Source: Sphingomonas sp. IC081
Lineage (GTDB): Bacteria > Pseudomonadota > Alphaproteobacteria > Sphingomonadales > Sphingomonadaceae
Assembly (NCBI RefSeq): GCF_006874585.1
Contig: NZ_CP029761.1
Location: 1,437,001-1,501,000, forward strand
Direction: 5' to 3'
DNA length: 64,000 nt
Under the pieces are notes generated by a model. That model saw only the letters and a program-made list of their open reading frames with translations, searched no databases and was not told the DNA's origin. Both the position numbers and the translations under genes were made by a program. Shown here piece after piece: positions 44,524 to 52,648 of the stretch (position 1 is its first letter; each line of letters opens with the position of its first letter).

Positions 44524-46329
44524 TTAAACGATGGTGGCTTGGCGGAATTCGAGGCCGATCTGCGCCCACACGCCGTATCCGGCGGTGTTGAGGTGGACCT
44601 TGTCGTCCGTGGCGATGGCATCGCCGGCGACATGCGCTGCGGGCGTGGTGCCGGCGTATCCGCGCGTGACGGTCAGCTGGTTGCCGGAGCGACCGACCAG
44701 CGCCATCTTTTCGGTGCCGATGATCAGCAGCGCATTGTCGTGGATTCTGGCGCCGTCCGTCACCGTCAGCACGGTGGCGCTGTCGTTCACGTCTGCCGAC
44801 AGGGTGGTGACGTTGGCCGAGGTCGAACGCAGCGAGTGCGGCGGATAGTCGTTCTCATGCGCGTGGACATCGAGCGACAGGGTGGGATCGTAGCTGGCCA
44901 CCAGACGCTCGCGCAGGTCGCGGCCCTGACTGTCCACGACGAAGTGGTTCGGGTACTTCTGGCGCCGGTCGTAGTTGAGATCGCGCACGATCTCCCAGTT
45001 CGCACCGCCCGCGTATTCGCCGCTGTAATTCCCATTGATGACCGCGAAGAGCATGATGCGCTTCACCATCGGGCGGTAGAAGGCGATCATGTCATCCTGA
45101 TTGGCCTTCACCGTGGCCGGATCATCGTAGTTGTTGCGGCCGGGGGCGCACCACAATTCGTTGCCGGTGATGGCCGCGCGGTTGTCCGGAATGAACAGGG
45201 TTTCCGGGCCGCACTTGATGGCGGTGGTCCCGGCGTCCGAGGTGAAGGTGTAGGCGGTAACGCCGCTGGTCGTCGTTCCCGTCAGCGTGCCGTGGATGCT
45301 GGCGCCGAAGCCGACGATCACGCCCTTTTCGGTCTGCACGCCGTTGGAGGGATACCAGAGCAGATCGTTGGACACCGCCGTGATGGTGGTGACGCCGCCG
45401 TTGCCGGTGATCGCGCCGCCGCTGGCCGTCACGAAAGTGAGCGTCGTGCCCACCCGGCCGCCGATGTGATGCGACTTACGCCCGCCATAGCCGTAGATAG
45501 AGGCCGAGAAGCCGCCGCCGATCAGCGCGGCAAGCTGGGTGGCCCAAGCCGTGCCGCCGGTGCCGGCCGTGAGACTGTCGCCCAGCGCGCAGGCGGTCAG
45601 CGAGACGGGGGCGAGTAGCGGCGGAATGTAGGTTGCAGGCGGCGTGGTCGCGCCGCTGCCGATCTCGTCCACGAAGGCGAGGCGCTTCTTGCCTGCCCAG
45701 ACCGTACCGTCCCGGCGCACGCCCAGCAGCAGACGACGGGCGCTATCGGTCAGCGCCACCGGCCAGCCCGAGCGGGCATAGCCGGTCAGGTTGGTGACGT
45801 TGGCGGGCAGTTCCTCGGCACGTGCCAGGCGCTTGCCCCCGGCATAGGCCTGACCATCCCGGCGCACGCCGAACAACAGGCGGCGCGCGCTGTCGGTGAT
45901 AGCCACGGGCCAGCCTGCGCGGCTGTACGTGGCAAGCGGGCTGGTTGCGGTGGGCAGGTCGCTTTTCGTCGCGATCTGCTTGCCCGCAAGGTAGCCGGTG
46001 CCATCGCGGCGAATGCCGAACAGCAGGCGCCGGGCGCTATCGACGAACGAAACGGGCCATCCGGCGCGCTGGTAGCCGGTGGGCTGGAACTGCGGATAGA
46101 GGTTCCAGCGGGCCCACGTGCCGTTCGCCGCGTCGGCCAGCTGGTAGACGGTGCCGGTGTCGCGTTCGTTCACCAGCATGCCGGCGGCGCGGAACTGCGC
46201 GCCAAGGGCGGTACGGGCAGCAGCGTTCGCCACGGACTGATAGCCCCCGGCCAGCATGTCCGAGACTTTGCGGGTGCCGTCGAAGTCGAGATAGACCGAG
46301 ACATTCGGGATTTGGCTGAGTTTAGGCAC
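44524..46329 (-). CDS. Tail-fibre SGNH/GDSL hydrolase with internal repeats
   Basis: A 601-residue fibre protein with a predicted esterase domain. The N-terminus (to about 80) looks like a fibre adaptor. Three roughly 49-residue repeats follow (from 85, 134 and 183), each built on YxRxGWPVxxxDSARRLL(F/L)G-RRDG. The SGNH domain starts near 245 with GDSLTAGTGG (S252), has GGRKSHH and ELWCAPGRNNYDD blocks, and ends with DKVHLNTAGYG (D576, H579). Such phage enzymes deacetylate or cleave surface polysaccharide. Lies between gpH and the LamG gene. Confidence 0.82.
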   Translation of the reverse strand: MPKLSQIPNVSVYLDFDGTRKVSDMLAGGYQSVANAAARTALGAQFRAAGMLVNERDTGTVYQLADAANGTWARWNLYPQFQPTGYQRAGWPVSFVDSARRLLFGIRRDGTGYLAGKQIATKSDLPTATSPLATYSRAGWPVAITDSARRLLFGVRRDGQAYAGGKRLARAEELPANVTNLTGYARSGWPVALTDSARRLLLGVRRDGTVWAGKKRLAFVDEIGSGATTPPATYIPPLLAPVSLTACALGDSLTAGTGGTAWATQLAALIGGGFSASIYGYGGRKSHHIGGRVGTTLTFVTASGGAITGNGGVTTITAVSNDLLWYPSNGVQTEKGVIVGFGASIHGTLTGTTTSGVTAYTFTSDAGTTAIKCGPETLFIPDNRAAITGNELWCAPGRNNYDDPATVKANQDDMIAFYRPMVKRIMLFAVINGNYSGEYAGGANWEIVRDLNYDRRQKYPNHFVVDSQGRDLRERLVASYDPTLSLDVHAHENDYPPHSLRSTSANVTTLSADVNDSATVLTVTDGARIHDNALLIIGTEKMALVGRSGNQLTVTRGYAGTTPAAHVAGDAIATDDKVHLNTAGYGVWAQIGLEFRQATIV

Positions 46330-46332
46330 GGA

Positions 46333-47379
46333 TCAAAATCCCACGGCGATGTAACAGGTGAGGTCGGCCTCATCGTCGGCGTTGAAGACCGAGAAGCCTT
46401 CCGCAGTGATCGATGAGCCGATGACGGCAGGGGTGTTGTCCTGCGATCCGGTGCCGAGGTTCGTCACACCGCTGACCACAGCCGAAAAGCAGGCGTTGGG
46501 GAATTTCTCGGCGAACAGCACGGGCGTGGTGGCATTCGCAGCCGCGCTGAAACGGCCCCATGCCATCTGGAACCCAAAGAAGCGGATGAAGCCGTTCTGC
46601 TGCAGCAGCATCGTGATCGGGCCGAGGCGGCGCGGCGTGACCACTTTGTCAGTCGCGGTGCCGGCGGTGATTTCTGCCGCAGTCGCCTCGGTGACGGTGA
46701 TGGTGCGATCTGCCGACAGGTCGCCGCCGCCGCTGGCCAGTCCGCCGCCGACGATCTTGCGGCCGGTGAGCGTCGCAATCGCATCCGTCATCGACGTGAC
46801 GGCGGCGCCGATCGTGGTGTTAATGGTGCCGGCAAGCGCGGCGAGGCGGGTTTTCAGCTTGAGCGGGGAGACGATGCGGGTGTCGTCGGCCCCGGTGTCC
46901 ACCTCGTCCTGCGTGGCGATCTCGGCAACGCCTTTCACCGTCTCGCTGGCGGGCGGCATCAGGAAGCTGGTGTCGCCGAACTCGATGCTTCCCGCCACGC
47001 TGCCGACAAAGGCGATGTCGAGCGCCATGACGAAGAACGACATGGTCAGCTTCTGAAAGATCGCGGTGTCCTGCCCGTAAGCGGCGAACAGGGTGCCGTC
47101 TTCCAGATAGAGGCCAACGCCGCGGACTTCGTAAGTGTCCTCGCTACTGTCCTGCGCGGTCATGTGGATGACGTTGGCGCTGACAGATTCGCCCGAGACC
47201 GCGTCGATGCGCTTGAACTCGCCGGGCAGGGCGGTGAGCGTGGGGGCCATGACGAACGGGGATGCGGTGATACCCACTGACGTGACCTTGATCGCGTCGG
47301 TGCTGCCGCTCTGGGCGTTGACCAGAACGTCGAGCCCGGCGTTGGTCACCATGATCTGAATGGGGTCCATAGAATTCAA
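46333..47379 (-). CDS. H: Tail fibre protein gpH-like
   Basis: A 348-residue tail fibre or fibre adaptor. The N-terminal 150 residues match the P2 gpH type: IQIMVTNAGLDVLVNAQSGS, then YEVRGVGLYLEDGTLFAAYG and FVMALDIAFVGSVAGSIEFG. A second block, ETVKGVAEIATQDEVDTGAD then TRIVSPLKLKTRL, is the repeated collagen-like fibre motif found in many phage fibres. The C-terminus is a compact beta domain. P2 gpH is longer (669), so the receptor-binding part is carried by the next two genes. Confidence 0.85.
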   Translation of the reverse strand: MNSMDPIQIMVTNAGLDVLVNAQSGSTDAIKVTSVGITASPFVMAPTLTALPGEFKRIDAVSGESVSANVIHMTAQDSSEDTYEVRGVGLYLEDGTLFAAYGQDTAIFQKLTMSFFVMALDIAFVGSVAGSIEFGDTSFLMPPASETVKGVAEIATQDEVDTGADDTRIVSPLKLKTRLAALAGTINTTIGAAVTSMTDAIATLTGRKIVGGGLASGGGDLSADRTITVTEATAAEITAGTATDKVVTPRRLGPITMLLQQNGFIRFFGFQMAWGRFSAAANATTPVLFAEKFPNACFSAVVSGVTNLGTGSQDNTPAVIGSSITAEGFSVFNADDEADLTCYIAVGF

Positions 47380-48017
47380 AGCTCCAGAAGCTGGCCATCG
47401 TCGAACTGGATCGGCTCGCCATCTTCGGTCTGGATGAAGAGCGCCCAGCTGGGATCGAGCGCGGAAGCGGTGTCGGCCGTGCTATCGAGGCGGATCACGC
47501 CGCCCATCTGGGTGCCGGACACCAGCCATGCGTTGGCTTCGGCAAAGAGGCGGAACACCAGTTGCATGTGCGCGCGGACGGGTTTGACCGTGGTAATGTC
47601 GCGCACCAGCTGGGCGATCAGCGCTTCGTCATAGGCAATGCTGGTGTCAGCGATCAGGGGCAGGTCGAGCCGGAAGGTAAAGGGCTCCATGGTGTCCTGA
47701 TCGTCGAACCATTCGACGAGGGTGATCAGCGGATCGACACGGTCAATCACGGTGCGCACGGCGGCCGGCGTGCCTTTGAGGCGGTGCGAGGCAATGGCAC
47801 CCGCCACGGCTTCACGCTTGGTTGCTTCCGGCCAGTCGGCATCCCAGACATCGACGGAAAAGCCCCAGGCGAGCCACGGCAGCAGTTCGATCGGGCAATC
47901 GTGCGGGGACCAGACTGCGCGCACCAGTTCCGGCAGATCAAGCATGGAGGCTGCGACCTGTTCCAGCGCTTTTTCGAGCGTCGTCGAACCGGGGGGAAGG
48001 ATGGTCGGATAGGTCAT
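47376..48017 (-). CDS. I: Tail protein gpI
   Basis: A 213-residue baseplate wedge protein. PPGSTTLEKALEQVAASMLD, SPHDCPIELLPWLAWGFSVD and KGTPAAVRTVIDRVDPLITL are conserved P2 gpI blocks. The ATG at 48017 overlaps the gpJ stop as ATGA, and the stop overlaps the gpH start. Earlier in-frame starts read through gpJ sequence. Confidence 0.93.
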   Translation of the reverse strand: MTYPTILPPGSTTLEKALEQVAASMLDLPELVRAVWSPHDCPIELLPWLAWGFSVDVWDADWPEATKREAVAGAIASHRLKGTPAAVRTVIDRVDPLITLVEWFDDQDTMEPFTFRLDLPLIADTSIAYDEALIAQLVRDITTVKPVRAHMQLVFRLFAEANAWLVSGTQMGGVIRLDSTADTASALDPSWALFIQTEDGEPIQFDDGQLLEL

Positions 48018-48919
48018 TCGCCGTTGCCCGCGAAGCGTGCCGTCACGCCCGTGCAATAGGGCGCCTGCTGGCGGCTGATGGGAATGTCAGCGGCGGGGGA
48101 GCGCAGCAGGACGTTCTGCGCGCCTTCGGCGAGCGCGGCGCGGTGCAGCGCGGCAATGGTGATATCGCGGCCGAGGCGGTGGCTGTCCGCGACATAGGCA
48201 TCGACTTGCGCCTTGGAGGTGGCGAACACGACATCGCGATCGGGGCCGCTGTAGGCGGTCAGGTCGTAATCGACGGCATACTCGACGATCTCGGCCGACT
48301 GCACGGTAACAAGGTCGGTGAGCGGACGGCGGGTGGCGGCCGACAGGTAGGATTCGACCGTGTCCAGCACCGCCTGCGGCGCGGCGCCGTTGCCGGTACG
48401 CGAAAGCACGGTGACGAGGACTTGGCCGGGGGAAGGGCTGGTGGCGGTCGCGTCGAGAACGTCAGAATCGGCTGACAGCGTGTGGAAGATATAGGCGCCT
48501 TCCGGCCCGGCGACGGAATAGCCCTCGGGCGCCAGCACAACGCGGCGGCGCAGGTCCGTGTCGCTTTCCATGACGGCGGCGGTGCCGGTATCTTCGTCTG
48601 CCGGCGTGATCGTCAGGCGGGTAACCCCGAAGTTCGCGGCCACGTTGTCGAGATCATTGCCGGTGGCGCTGGCGACCATGACGGCGCGAACCGCCTCGTT
48701 GATGCGCTGGCGCATCAGCTGGGCGAAGTAGGAGAAGGCCTGCAGGAGTTTGGTGGCCGGATCGCTGTTGCGCGCCGCGAAGGTCAGGCCGCTTTCGGCC
48801 ATATATTCGCGCATCTTCGCGATGGCGTCCGCGAGGATCGTCTCGAAATCGAGTTCCTCTACGGCGTCCGACGCGGCGAGACGGGACAGGTCAACAGCGG
48901 TGTAGGATGCATCGGCCAT
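48014..48919 (-). CDS. J: Baseplate assembly protein gpJ
   Basis: A 301-residue baseplate wedge protein related to T4 gp6. LDFETILADAIAKMREYMAE, AFSYFAQLMRQRINEAVRAV and the C-terminal LGRDITIAALHRAALAEGAQ match the P2 gpJ type. Start set at the ATG at 48919; one three residues earlier (48928) is possible. No ribosome site is visible. A late palindrome lies 45 bases before the start, so J opens its own late unit (J-I-H-fibres-methylase). Confidence 0.92.
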   Translation of the reverse strand: MADASYTAVDLSRLAASDAVEELDFETILADAIAKMREYMAESGLTFAARNSDPATKLLQAFSYFAQLMRQRINEAVRAVMVASATGNDLDNVAANFGVTRLTITPADEDTGTAAVMESDTDLRRRVVLAPEGYSVAGPEGAYIFHTLSADSDVLDATATSPSPGQVLVTVLSRTGNGAAPQAVLDTVESYLSAATRRPLTDLVTVQSAEIVEYAVDYDLTAYSGPDRDVVFATSKAQVDAYVADSHRLGRDITIAALHRAALAEGAQNVLLRSPAADIPISRQQAPYCTGVTARFAGNGE

Positions 48920-48963
48920 GCCGCCCATGTCGCGGAGGCGAGGGGGCGGGCGCTATCCCCCGG

Positions 48964-48989
48964 CATTTGGCTGGGCGGCAGGCCAAATG
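48964..48989. promoter_or_regulatory. Late-unit palindrome ahead of gpJ
   Basis: CATTTGG (48964-48970), 12-base spacer, CCAAATG (48983-48989). The arms and the 12-base spacer are identical to those before gpV and between O and P. Centre is 57 bases from the J start codon, similar to the P2 Ogr site at about -55. Confidence 0.75.
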
Positions 48990-49157
48990 GATTATCGCTG
49001 CTAAAGGTCAAGGACTGACATTCGTGGACCGATACCGCTCGCCCGCTTTATGCGCCAATCGGGCTGGATTTGCCAAACGACTGGACGGATGCCGAGTAAG
49101 CGTTGCCGGAGCCTTCAATGCCAGTCGCTGCCGATGCCGGATGACATTGCAATTGCT

Positions 49158-49610
49158 TCAGAATTTGCGGTTTGTGACGCTCTCCGGATAACATTTCCCG
49201 CTGAAAATGAAGCGAAAGAGCAGATTTCCCTGACTGTTGAAAGTGTCAGCTTGATGCTCGATTGTTCCCGCAAGGCGGTCAATTGTCGTTCGGTTCGGGG
49301 CCAGCGGGTAGATGTTATCTGCAAAGACAATGCTTTCGGCGGTGTAACTCAGCGTGCAATTCTGGCCAGTGTTGCAAATCGGTTGGCGAACGCCATTAGC
49401 GACAAGCCATACCCGACGGGTTGCGTCATCAAATATGTAATGGCGTATGGAGGTCTGCTGTTGGGCATTTAGCGTGTCGTTCAACTTCGCGCTGTTGGTG
49501 TATGCACGTGACTTCAGCATGTCGCAGCGGACTCGAACTTCTTTGCCGATCGCTGCGCATGGCGAAATTAAGGTCGCAATTGCGGCGATCGCGTAAACCG
49601 CTGATTTCAT
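49158..49610 (-). CDS. Exported hypothetical protein (prophage moron)
   Basis: A 150-residue protein with a signal peptide (SAVYAIAAIATLISPCAAIG, cleavage near ACAA/IGK). The mature part has four cysteines (RCDMLK, ICNTGQNCTLSY, SGKCYPES), probably two disulfides, and beta strands such as RHYIFDDATRRVWLVANG. Start set at the ATG at 49610 because the signal peptide begins there. A/T-rich compared with its neighbours, and placed between late units, so it is a likely lysogenic-conversion cargo gene. Function unknown. The 186 bases between it and gpS, and about 170 before the J palindrome, hold no gene I can support. Confidence 0.65.
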   Translation of the reverse strand: MKSAVYAIAAIATLISPCAAIGKEVRVRCDMLKSRAYTNSAKLNDTLNAQQQTSIRHYIFDDATRRVWLVANGVRQPICNTGQNCTLSYTAESIVFADNIYPLAPNRTTIDRLAGTIEHQADTFNSQGNLLFRFIFSGKCYPESVTNRKF

Positions 49611-49796
49611 AGCTGCCTCCATAATTGGATGCTGGCATACGTCAGAAGGGAAAAAGATCAATTAACTTCCTGAACTTCGGTGTCCGAGGCGTGATGCTAC
49701 ATTGCTTTTTCGCTCCAATGTTACTGCATGATGGTAACTTCGTTTTGAGCCAAGTGCCGTCGTTCAAGGGCCCGAACAAGATGGTCCGTGACCGCT

Positions 49797-50474
49797 TCAA
49801 ACCCTGCTATCTTGGGACATTTGCGCGAGCAGGGCGTCCAGTAGTCGCTCGCGATCTGCAGCCGTAGCCCCAAGCAATTGGCGCTGCGGATAGGCAACTG
49901 CCTTTGCGCGTAGGGATGGCTTGTCCCGCAAGCCGAACTGGTGAACCTCAGCGATCTGCGAAACTTTCCCGGTGAAGCCCACCCAAATGCCCTGATCATC
50001 AACGCCGGAACGCAGGAAGCGCGAACTGGCGAGGCGGCGGAACATGGCCTTGCGGCGCAGGCTTCCCTGCCGGCGCAGGCTGCTGCCGGTGGTGTTGCGG
50101 TGTTCTTCCGGGACGGGGAGCCACTTCACGATCTTGTCGAATTCGAACGTGCGGATATCGCCGGCCTCGATATCGAAGCCGGTGAGCATGCGGCCGGTGC
50201 CCCATGTGAAGCTTTTCATGATCACGCGGCGCGGCTCGCCGCTGCCGTGGGCCGGGTAGAGGAAACATGCGGCGCCCCGGCTCTGGACGGGCGGTGCCTT
50301 TTGCTTGCGCGGTTCGAACGCGGCGCCGGCGGGATCGCGCTGGGCGGCAATGCGCCTACGCTGACTGGCGGCAAGGTCGCGCGCCATGCGGTGCATCAGC
50401 GCGCGGCGCGGGCCGGGCTCAAGGCCGCGCAGGATGGCGCCGGCAATGCGCTCCAGTTCCCCCAGATCGTCCAT
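49797..50474 (-). CDS. S: Tail completion protein gpS (virion morphogenesis)
   Basis: A 225-residue homologue of P2 gpS, acting in head-tail joining. The N-terminus ELERIAGAILRGLEPGPRRA and MARDLAASQRRRIAAQRDPA with GAAFEPRKQK are typical, as is IAEVHQFGLRDKPSLRAKAV near the end. The family usually has about 150 residues; a basic insert around residues 60-140 makes it longer. Its start overlaps the gpR stop. Confidence 0.88.
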   Translation of the reverse strand: MDDLGELERIAGAILRGLEPGPRRALMHRMARDLAASQRRRIAAQRDPAGAAFEPRKQKAPPVQSRGAACFLYPAHGSGEPRRVIMKSFTWGTGRMLTGFDIEAGDIRTFEFDKIVKWLPVPEEHRNTTGSSLRRQGSLRRKAMFRRLASSRFLRSGVDDQGIWVGFTGKVSQIAEVHQFGLRDKPSLRAKAVAYPQRQLLGATAADRERLLDALLAQMSQDSRV

Positions 50475-50956
50475 CAGTCCGTGCCGCCCAGCATCAGCGT
50501 TTCATCACCGACGATCGCGTCGCTGAAGGTCGCGGTGACGCCGGCAAAGGTATCGGTAAAATCGGGTTCGGGCAGCGTGGTGATATCGTAGCCGCTGCCG
50601 TCCGCGCGCAGGTTCACCAGCACGCTTTCGGTCAGGTCGATCGAGAATTCCACGTCGGCCGTCTCTGCGTCGAGCAGCTGCGCTTCGAAGCCGAAAGGCT
50701 GGCTGTCCGATTTGCGCAGCAGGGCCGGCTGTTCGCGCTGGATCCACGCCAGCAGGGGCACGATGATGTCATTGGCATCGCCCGCGTAGTCCATGAAGAG
50801 TGCCTTCACGGTGTAGCCATAGGCGAACGACAGCGTGGCAGAGCGGCGCGCGTTCACGGTGCCGCTCTCGATGTAGATCTGCAGCTTGTCCGGGTGGACT
50901 TTCAGGTACGGGATATAGGCGGTGAGCCAGCGGCGCAGCCTATCGGCCTTCTGCAT
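50474..50956 (-). CDS. R: Tail completion protein gpR
   Basis: A 160-residue P2 gpR homologue needed to finish the tail. It opens with KADRLRRWLTAYIPYLKVHP and DKLQIYIESGTVNARRSATL and has LAWIQREQPALLRKSD in the middle, followed by DVEFSIDLTESVLVNLR. Its start overlaps the end of the Rz1 gene by 17 bases and its stop overlaps the gpS start. Confidence 0.92.
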   Translation of the reverse strand: MQKADRLRRWLTAYIPYLKVHPDKLQIYIESGTVNARRSATLSFAYGYTVKALFMDYAGDANDIIVPLLAWIQREQPALLRKSDSQPFGFEAQLLDAETADVEFSIDLTESVLVNLRADGSGYDITTLPEPDFTDTFAGVTATFSDAIVGDETLMLGGTD

Positions 50957-51242
50957 CGGTGCCTCCCATAGCGGTGCGGACTTGTGCCTGGAGTTCGATC
51001 AGCGTCGCGCGGATCTGGCCGGCGACGTCATAGAGCGCGGTCAGGCTGTTATGGGCGTCGGCGCCGTCCATGGTGCCGACGCTACTGCGCTGCACCTTTG
51101 GCAGTTGCGCCGGCGCCACCAGCAGCGCTGGCGACACCCGCGCCGTTCGCGACGTCGGCTGCACGGTCGAGCAGGCTGACGCCATCAGCATCAACGCAGA
51201 CATTGCGATAGACCGGGCGTTCAACGACCTTCTGGCTTTCAT
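50940..51242 (-). CDS. Outer-membrane spanin Rz1-like lipoprotein
   Basis: A 100-residue lipoprotein in a different frame, starting inside the Rz-like gene. After a basic start (MKARRSLNARSIA) the signal MSALMLMASAC ends in a lipobox-type ASAC, giving a lipidated cysteine near residue 24. Spanin pairs bridge the inner and outer membranes to complete lysis. 161 of its 303 bases overlap the Rz-like gene, the rest runs on to the gpR start. Role inferred from the nested layout and the lipobox. Confidence 0.75.
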   Translation of the reverse strand: MKARRSLNARSIAMSALMLMASACSTVQPTSRTARVSPALLVAPAQLPKVQRSSVGTMDGADAHNSLTALYDVAGQIRATLIELQAQVRTAMGGTDAEGR

Positions 51243-51501
51243 GGTAGATTTCCCTGACGTTGGCCTGCCGGGTGTATTCGGCGGCCTGACTGCGCTCTGT
51301 GGAGGCGTCGATCTGGCCCTGTAGCTTGGCGCGCACCGCTTCGGCGGCATCGTCCGCGCGCTTCTGGGCGGCCTGTTCTTGCGCGGCGCCGACGTGCGTG
51401 CCGTAGAAGAAACCGCCAATGCCGGCGACGCACGAAGCGAGCGCACCGGCAAGAGCGATATGGGTCAGACCGAACTGGGTCAGGCCCAGCGTCACACCCA
51501 A
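51082..51501 (-). CDS. Inner-membrane spanin Rz-like protein
   Basis: A 139-residue i-spanin candidate. A single N-terminal membrane helix (THIALAGALASCVAGIGGFF) is followed by a periplasmic coiled coil (QEQAAQKRADDAAEAVRAKL, then DASTERSQAAEYTRQANVRE) and a small C-terminal tail rich in alanine and glycine. It starts 10 bases inside the endolysin gene end and encloses the start of an out-of-frame lipoprotein gene, the standard Rz/Rz1 arrangement. Confidence 0.82.
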   Translation of the reverse strand: MGVTLGLTQFGLTHIALAGALASCVAGIGGFFYGTHVGAAQEQAAQKRADDAAEAVRAKLQGQIDASTERSQAAEYTRQANVREIYHESQKVVERPVYRNVCVDADGVSLLDRAADVANGAGVASAAGGAGATAKGAAQ

Positions 51502-52079
51502 CCTGCCTTGATGAGTGCCGACTGGATGCGATCGGCATAGCTGGCGATGTCATCGGCCCGATCGGTGCCGTTGATGATGCGGCGGGCCATGATGAATTCG
51601 GAATGGGTGCCGGTGGGGCTGACATAGTCGGCCAGCTTGCGGCCGGTGAAGGCGCCTGCTTCCATGCCCATGATCAGGATCCGCACCGAGATATCGGCTT
51701 CAAGCGCGCGATCGAAGTTCTTGAGCAGGGTGCTGCCGAGGCCAAGGGCCTTGTCCGCCCACTCGTAATTGCGATCCCACGTCAGCTGGACAAGGCCGCG
51801 CCCGTATTGCGACTGGCCGTATTTGCCGGCGGCGGCATAAGGCTTGCCCTTGCCGAGCCCCCATTCGCGCTGGGGCTTGAAGCGGGCTTCGTGCCACGCG
51901 GTGGCGAGGGCGTAGGCCATCCAGCCCGCCGGCCAGATAGCGCCGGCGACGAGGATGGCGTTGACGATGTTGACCTGCGCCTGCGTCAGCGAGCCGGTGA
52001 CGCTGCGCAGGGCGGCGAAAAAGGCATCGGGCGAGGTAAGCGCGCGGCGGCGCAGTGAAGGGCTGGCTTTGGTGGCCAT
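51492..52079 (-). CDS. Endolysin, GH19 chitinase-like
   Basis: A 195-residue murein hydrolase. The glycoside hydrolase 19 core is clear: YALATAWHEARFKPQREWGL with the catalytic glutamate, then GKYGQSQYGRGLVQLTWDRN, and a C-terminal helix bundle. There is no signal peptide, so export depends on the holin gene just upstream. It is in the P2 K position, between the holin and spanin genes. Confidence 0.9.
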   Translation of the reverse strand: MATKASPSLRRRALTSPDAFFAALRSVTGSLTQAQVNIVNAILVAGAIWPAGWMAYALATAWHEARFKPQREWGLGKGKPYAAAGKYGQSQYGRGLVQLTWDRNYEWADKALGLGSTLLKNFDRALEADISVRILIMGMEAGAFTGRKLADYVSPTGTHSEFIMARRIINGTDRADDIASYADRIQSALIKAGWV

Positions 52080-52084
52080 GGCGA

Positions 52085-52420
52085 TCAGTCCTTTTTCGGG
52101 AGGAAGCGGTCTGCGAGGCGACCGGGAAGGCTGGTGAGCGCATCGATCACCGCCCTGGAGACGCGCGGGGTGGCGTCAAAGGCGAGCAGGGCGATGGCAA
52201 AGGCGATCGACTGGGCGACAAAGCCGTTCCAGTCCGTCACGGCGACGATCGCGAGCGTGGCGTAATAGCTGACCGTGGAGCCCACTGCCCACTGCAGGAA
52301 GCGCTGGCGCCATGGCAGGCCGGGCTTCCATGCCTGCGCGACGGCCGAGCCGATCAGCGAGGGCGTGAGCGAGCCGACGAATTCAGCCGTGGTTTCAAGG
52401 ATGCTGCGAAAGTCCGACAT
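52085..52420 (-). CDS. Holin
   Basis: A 111-residue membrane protein with two or three hydrophobic stretches (TPSLIGSAVAQAW, LQWAVGSTVSYYATLAIVAV, FVAQSIAFAIALLAF) and a basic C-terminus (RLADRFLPKKD). The size, charge and position, between tail gene X and the endolysin gene, fit a phage holin that times lysis. No specific holin family is recognised with certainty. Confidence 0.72.
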   Translation of the reverse strand: MSDFRSILETTAEFVGSLTPSLIGSAVAQAWKPGLPWRQRFLQWAVGSTVSYYATLAIVAVTDWNGFVAQSIAFAIALLAFDATPRVSRAVIDALTSLPGRLADRFLPKKD

Positions 52421-52648
52421 TCAAAGGCTCCAGAGTTGGACGAGGGGCAGCACTTGCGCGGTGCCGGCATCGGCCGAGGCCGGGACGATCACGACGGTGC
52501 CGAGGGGGAGGATGGGGCCGAGATCAGCCAGGCCGGGGTTCGCGTCGAGAACGCGCGCCAGATCGGCAATGCCAAGCCCGGCATCGCGCCAGAGCAAGAG
52601 GTCCAGCTTGTCGCCGGCCTTCGCGGTAAGGCGCTGCTGTGCGGCCAT
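52421..52648 (-). CDS. X: Tail protein gpX
   Basis: A 75-residue P2 gpX homologue with a LysM-like fold: AKAGDKLDLLLWRDAGLGIA then VLDANPGLADLGPILPLGTV. It is a minor tail part, possibly bound to the baseplate hub. Its ATG overlaps the gpL stop and its stop directly abuts the holin start. Confidence 0.92.
   Translation of the reverse strand: MAAQQRLTAKAGDKLDLLLWRDAGLGIADLARVLDANPGLADLGPILPLGTVVIVPASADAGTAQVLPLVQLWSL

Noticed and set aside
49050..49472. 140-codon plus-strand frame over the exported-protein gene
   Set aside because: It is antisense to a frame with a clean signal peptide and paired cysteines, and shows no domain or ribosome site of its own.
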